A stretch of 43,471 bases of DNA from Clostridia bacterium. GTDB taxonomy: Bacteria > Bacillota > Clostridia > Christensenellales > UBA1242. The number at the start of each line of letters is the position of its first letter. Position 1 is the first letter of the stretch. The translations under genes and the position numbers were made by a program. The notes under the pieces were generated by a model. That model had not been told where the DNA came from, made no database searches, and saw nothing but the letters and a program-made list of their open reading frames with translations. The DNA lies in the NCBI GenBank assembly GCA_017466725.1, contig JAFTTP010000008.1, forward strand, positions 1-43,471, in the 5' to 3' direction. Positions 40,528-43,471 of the stretch are shown here, piece after piece.

Positions 40528-40708
40528 GGTAGAGATGAGTGGACTGGCGCATGTGCCAGCCGTAAGCGATAAGCACGGAGTCGCGTAGCGGACACCGCCC
40601 CCACCTTATATCAAATCTTGCGATTTGATGCGTACGCTTCGCTCCCTAACAGGCCCCCTGATACAAAACTTTTAGTTTTGTGTGTTGTTTCACAACACAA
40701 GGTGGGGA
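40527..40708 (-). other. Chimeric tRNA-Ile-like copy with hairpin inserts
   Basis: Reading on the minus strand, the 3' end (GTCCACTCATCTCTACCA) and the 3' anticodon stem (ATAAGGTGGGGG) of tRNA-Ile are kept. The T-loop is replaced by about 47 nt (with CTGGC/GCCAG pairing), and the anticodon loop by about 90 nt that hold three strong hairpins: 40610-40629 (ATCAAATC/GATTTGAT), 40663-40681 (ACAAAAC/GTTTTGT) and 40681-40699 (TGTGTTG/CAACACA). An outer 9-bp stem, CCCCACCTT (40599-40607) with AAGGTGGGG (40699-40707), encloses them. The 5' half of a tRNA is missing, so it cannot be a normal tRNA. Confidence 0.7.
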
Positions 40709-40714
40709 AAATAA

Positions 40715-40740
40715 AAGTCTAAGCACTTCGACTTAGACTT
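40715..40740 (-). terminator. Terminator of tRNA-Ile
   Basis: AAGTCTAAG/CTTAGACTT stem with an 8-nt loop followed on the minus strand by TTATTTT. It lies between the intact tRNA and its chimeric copy. Confidence 0.75.
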
Positions 40741-40744
40741 CTTA

Positions 40745-40821
40745 TGGTAGAGATGAGTGGACTCGAACCACCGACCCCCACCTTATCAGGGTGGTGCTCT
40801 AACCGGCTGAGCTACATCTCT
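40745..40821 (-). tRNA. trnI: tRNA-Ile (GAT)
   Basis: Full cloverleaf on the minus strand: acceptor AGAGATG/CATCTCT, D-arm GCTC...GAGC, anticodon stem CCACC/GGTGG with loop CTGATAA (anticodon GAT), T-arm GGTGG-TTCGAGT-CCACT, discriminator A and encoded CCA. The promoter is at 40854-40882. Confidence 0.96.
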
Positions 40822-40853
40822 ATACAATCTCGCAATCCTAGATTGCAAGATGC

Positions 40854-40882
40854 ATTATATATCATTTTGTTTCTTTTGTCAA
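40854..40882 (-). promoter_or_regulatory. Promoter of tRNA-Ile
   Basis: TTGACA (40877-40882), a 17-nt spacer and TATAAT (40854-40859): full consensus. A 9-bp leader hairpin (CTTGCAATC/GATTGCGAG) lies between it and the tRNA. Confidence 0.88.
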
Positions 40883-40962
40883 CTATTTTTTATTAATTAA
40901 TCAAAATTTTTTATGTTCGTACACTTTATGTCTAGCAATCACTTTGAAAATGTAAGCAAAAA

Positions 40963-41661
40963 TTATTTAAGATGTGCAAGAAAGGCGGTTTTATCTCCAA
41001 CTTCACCTTCTACATATTCACCATCAGCAGTTTTGATTAGCGAGCAATTTAATTCGTCACCAATCAAACACTCATTTAAAAAGTTTATTTCAAAATGAGT
41101 ATAATATTTATTTTCAACCACATTTAAAATAAGGTTTGCGTACTTTGTGTTGTTCATATGCCCATTATGGTCAAGGTCGCTAAATCCTACCAGCCAAGTA
41201 AATTTATGCTGCTTGTTTTGCATAGGCAAAACTATTTTACCAAATCGTTCTGCATAATTGACATCTAAACAATATTCGCCAACATAGTTTACGTTATCCG
41301 TACGCTGCAATGTGCGATTTTCAGTGTCAATTACGCACCATTTAGATGTGCCAACAACAAGCGTTTGTCCGTCTTCACTTAATATTTTAAAGTCTCTGTC
41401 AAAATCAATCCTGCCCTTTACGTGTGGCCACGTTTCAACAACAACCGTTTGATTGATTTGTGGCATTTTTAAGATGTCAAACTTTATTCTGCTTAGCACC
41501 CAGTATAACTTTTTACACAGCATAGTTTGATAGCCAACGCCAATCTCTTCGCCGTGCACCGATGCCACATCTTGAAATATACTTAAAATGGATTGAGCAG
41601 ACAATCGATTATTCAAATCAAAATAACTATTGTACAAACAAATTTTTGTAGAATATTTCAT
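40963..41661 (-). CDS. Acyl-ACP thioesterase
   Basis: 232 residues of the FatA/FatB-like double hot-dog fold: the first half with NRLSAQSILSIFQDVASVHGEEIG and WVLSRIKFDILKMP, the second with the family signature SDLDHNGHMNNTKYANLILN. The enzyme releases fatty acids from acyl carrier protein and helps set membrane lipid chain supply. The length agrees with bacterial members. Its ATG overlaps the stop of the TVP38-type gene by 4 nt (ATGA), so both are in one leftward operon. No terminator is visible before tRNA-Ile 142 bp downstream. Confidence 0.9.
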   Translation of the reverse strand: MKYSTKICLYNSYFDLNNRLSAQSILSIFQDVASVHGEEIGVGYQTMLCKKLYWVLSRIKFDILKMPQINQTVVVETWPHVKGRIDFDRDFKILSEDGQTLVVGTSKWCVIDTENRTLQRTDNVNYVGEYCLDVNYAERFGKIVLPMQNKQHKFTWLVGFSDLDHNGHMNNTKYANLILNVVENKYYTHFEINFLNECLIGDELNCSLIKTADGEYVEGEVGDKTAFLAHLK

Positions 41662-42473
41662 GGCTGTTCATCCCCCGCATCGTCAGTTGTTTGAACTGAG
41701 TTTTCTTCCACGCCTACAACATCTTCAGTAGTTTTCACAGGCGGAAGGGATTTCTTGCCTTTTCTTTCAAATTTATGTGCAACTTTTAAAATGAAGTTTT
41801 CAATTTGAGGCTGGAATTTATAACAAAGCACAAAAACAACCACACAAGCAATTGCAAGCACCGCCCAAAGAATAAGCCACCAGCCCGAAAATGGAATAAT
41901 GCCACTTCCTAAAAAACAAGTACATAAAATCGCAATAGGACGAGTGATGAGATTTGTAACAATAAAGAAACGCCATGTAATGTTTGTTGTGCCCGCCACC
42001 ATACATAAAATATCATCTGGGAAAACAGGGAACAGCATCATAAGGAAAAACACATACTTGCCCTTACCAAGTTTATCAGACCATTTTCGGCAATCTTCTT
42101 CGCCAGCTATCCATACAATCAAACGCTTGCCAACCTTTCTGCCTAAGAAAAAGGACAGTGCACTTGCCAGCATAACAGCAACAAAACTTATGCCAGAAAC
42201 AATCCAAAAGTTTTTAAATACAGCCATCCCCGCAAATGTTGTAGCGGCTGCCGGAATTGGTAAAAACGTAACCTGCAAAAATTGAATTGCAAAGAAAATT
42301 AAATAGCTCCATACGCCGCCAGCATCAATAACGGCCTGCAAATCTTCTTCACTTTTGATTTTGTCAAGTGTCCCGGTAAAATAAAGTGGCAGAAAAATTG
42401 CCAGAACAATAACTGCCAGTACGCCCGCAACAATTACGCCTCTAAGTATTTTTCGCTTAGTTTCTTTTTTCAT
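41658..42473 (-). CDS. TVP38/TMEM64-family membrane protein
   Basis: 271 residues with about six membrane segments and the SNARE-associated/DedA-type core: LIFFAIQFLQVTFLPIPAAATTFAGMAVF, LASALSFFLGRKVGKRLI and FPVFPDDILCMVAGTTNITWRFFIV. Members are thought to act in lipid scrambling or transport. The C-terminus is a long acidic tail (~215-271). The ATG at 42473 lies exactly 6 nt after TATAAT (42480-42485) and has no ribosome site, so the mRNA is likely leaderless. It is cotranscribed with the acyl-ACP thioesterase, a combination that fits membrane lipid handling. Confidence 0.88.
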   Translation of the reverse strand: MKKETKRKILRGVIVAGVLAVIVLAIFLPLYFTGTLDKIKSEEDLQAVIDAGGVWSYLIFFAIQFLQVTFLPIPAAATTFAGMAVFKNFWIVSGISFVAVMLASALSFFLGRKVGKRLIVWIAGEEDCRKWSDKLGKGKYVFFLMMLFPVFPDDILCMVAGTTNITWRFFIVTNLITRPIAILCTCFLGSGIIPFSGWWLILWAVLAIACVVVFVLCYKFQPQIENFILKVAHKFERKGKKSLPPVKTTEDVVGVEENSVQTTDDAGDEQP

Positions 42474-42620
42474 AGTATTATTATAACACATAAATTTCAT
42501 TTTGTATCACTTATTTTCATACACAATCATTTTTTCCTTTATTTTGCGTGCATTATATAACAAGCAAAACATTTATCATCACGATAAAATATCTATTATC
42601 ACCTATGGTCATCTACTCAG

Positions 42621-42665
42621 GGTGGACATTTCGTGAACACGTCAAAAAAACTAAAAGTGTCCACC
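42621..42665. repeat. 45-bp inverted repeat, possible insertion-sequence remnant
   Basis: GGTGGACA (42621-42628) and TGTCCACC (42658-42665) are perfect inverted copies. Between them lies a smaller palindrome CGTGAACACG (42632-42641) and an A run. There is no transposase gene nearby. It could be the joined ends of a lost element or a small hairpin element. Confidence 0.4.
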
Positions 42666-42671
42666 AATAAA

Positions 42672-42701
42672 CAAAAAAACGCTCAATTTTTGTTTGAGCG
42701 T
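42672..42701 (-). terminator. Terminator after the unknown gene at 42712
   Basis: ACGCTCAA/TTGAGCGT stem with a 7-nt loop and T residues on the minus strand. Confidence 0.8.
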
Positions 42702-42711
42702 ATACACAAAA

Positions 42712-43230
42712 TTATTTAGTTATTGTATTTTCTGATATTTCTATTTGTTCAAAGGTTTGCAAAACTTGTTTTGCTTGTTCTCTTGAACAAAATACGTATC
42801 CCATTGATTGATGAACAAATCCACCACTAATCGCATCTTTATCAAAATGTGAACTAATTATGTCATATATTAAATCTATAGCCTGCACATTATGGCTATG
42901 TTCAAATAATTGACCACTCACAGCAAGAAAACTCCTAAAACTTCTTTTAAAAATACTTGTTTCATATTGAATTTTTAGACGGTCTTTTAAGCCTAATTTT
43001 CTGTTAATGTTTTCTTTTATTTGTTCGTTCGTAATTGCTGATTTATTATCATAAATGTGCCAATATAAAGTATATTCCGCATTATCAAATTCGCGATCTA
43101 AAATCGACGATCTTTCATAACCTTTTAATTTCTTAACATTTCTATCATTGTCTCTATTGTGAACACCTATTGTTACCAATATACCTTCCTTATTATAAAC
43201 AATCCATTCGTTTTTATCAATTTTAATCAT
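42712..43230 (-). CDS. Unknown 172-residue protein
   Basis: Soluble, with no signal peptide or membrane segment and no family I recognise. Notable stretches are WIVYNKEGILVTIGVHNRDND, a lysine-rich middle, and IDLIYDIISSHFDKDAISGGFV. AAGGAG lies about 9 nt before the ATG, and the promoter TTGCCT, 17 nt, TATACT is at about 43254-43285; it is transcribed alone and has its own terminator. The surrounding non-coding DNA, the inverted repeat and the edge gene suggest an accessory region. Confidence 0.7.
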   Translation of the reverse strand: MIKIDKNEWIVYNKEGILVTIGVHNRDNDRNVKKLKGYERSSILDREFDNAEYTLYWHIYDNKSAITNEQIKENINRKLGLKDRLKIQYETSIFKRSFRSFLAVSGQLFEHSHNVQAIDLIYDIISSHFDKDAISGGFVHQSMGYVFCSREQAKQVLQTFEQIEISENTITK

Positions 43231-43320
43231 AAGCTATATCTCCTTGATATTGATAGTATATCATATTCATTTAAACAAGGCAATACCTTTTTTTAAAAAC
43301 ATTAAAAAGTTGTGTTTTGA

Positions 43321-43379
43321 TACAATCTGGGTGTCAGTAAAAGTTAAAAAGACTTTTGCTTGCACGCAGATTTTTTTAT
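43321..43379 (+). promoter_or_regulatory. Promoter and attenuator-like leader of the right-edge gene
   Basis: TACAAT (43321-43326) is the likely -10 box. The RNA would begin with CTGGGTG, which can pair with CACGCAG, enclosing a 9-bp stem AGTAAAAGT/ACTTTTGCT; a run of seven T follows. This is an intrinsic terminator placed before the ribosome site of the next gene. Confidence 0.55.
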
Positions 43380-43394
43380 AAAAGGGGGTGTAGT

Positions 43395-43471
43395 TTGGCT
43401 TATAGAACATCAAATGGCATTATCTTGAGAAATCCTGCTGAAAAAGCAAAAAGATATGCAAGACAAATGAA
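43395..43471 (+). CDS. Right-edge gene, first 25 codons, unknown product
   Basis: The frame is open to the window end. TTG at 43395 follows GGGGGTG by 4 nt, a strong ribosome site. The visible start, LAYRTSNGIILRNPAEKAKR and YARQM, is basic and helical. From memory it resembles small accessory proteins of clostridial mobile elements with a KA..YA..LK motif; this is weak. The preceding terminator-like hairpin suggests regulated transcription. Confidence 0.5.
   Translation, partial: MAYRTSNGIILRNPAEKAKRYARQM

Noticed and set aside
40527..40708. A second functional tRNA-Ile or a group I intron
   Set aside because: The 5' half of the tRNA is missing and the insert is too short for a group I intron, with no recognisable intron core.

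Overview
The window comes from an AT-rich, endospore-forming Firmicute, probably an uncultured gut-type clostridium. This rests on sporulation genes (spmA, spmB, yabP, yabQ and a lone Spo0A DNA-binding domain), very short intergenic gaps, poly-T intrinsic terminators and sigma-A promoters with 17-bp spacers. Most genes read leftward (minus strand). No rRNA, CRISPR array, integrase or transposase gene is visible.

Layout. 1-1400: the 5' part of a conjugation-type membrane protein gene that runs off the left edge. 1584-3262: rsmA and a TatD-type nuclease gene. 3349-4430: spmA-spmB. 4423-5150: a DUF6774-like protein and two divergent small HTH regulators around three evenly spaced operators. 5184-8225: rpoZ and ppdK. 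8322-9374: a TasA-like secreted protein. 9515-14849: a leftward operon of small membrane protein, dnaB, two paralogous surface proteins (the second frameshifted) and gltX. 14929-16761: typA. 16871-27596: a lipoprotein and a giant 3277-residue lipoprotein. 27609-28129: very AT-rich gene-free DNA. 28130-34716: an accessory island holding a gene split by an in-frame stop, a soluble FtsH-like protease, a PD-(D/E)XK nuclease with a WYL regulator, and a divergent macrodomain operon with two unknown genes. 34962-36036: tRNA-Asn with a chimeric tRNA-like copy, then divIC-yabQ-yabP. 36117-42473: an RluA-type pseudouridine synthase, Spo0A-C, an MBL-fold protein with its partner, a second TasA-like protein, a DEDDh exonuclease, tRNA-Ile with another chimeric copy, an acyl-ACP thioesterase and a TVP38-type protein. 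42712-43471: an unknown gene and, at the right edge, the start of another gene behind an attenuator-like hairpin.

Most notable signals. (1) Both tRNA genes have a neighbouring partial copy whose anticodon and/or T-loop regions are replaced by GC-rich, hairpin-rich inserts; the two copies share the 13-mer TACGCTTCGCTCC. A related-looking palindromic 90-bp insert may extend the TatD N-terminus in frame. This resembles a palindromic element able to enter both tRNA and protein genes. (2) In at least five genes the ATG lies exactly 6 nt after the -10 box and no Shine-Dalgarno is seen, which predicts leaderless mRNAs. (3) The WYL/nuclease/FtsH-like/macrodomain cluster is a candidate defence island. 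All family calls come from reading the sequence; no search was run.
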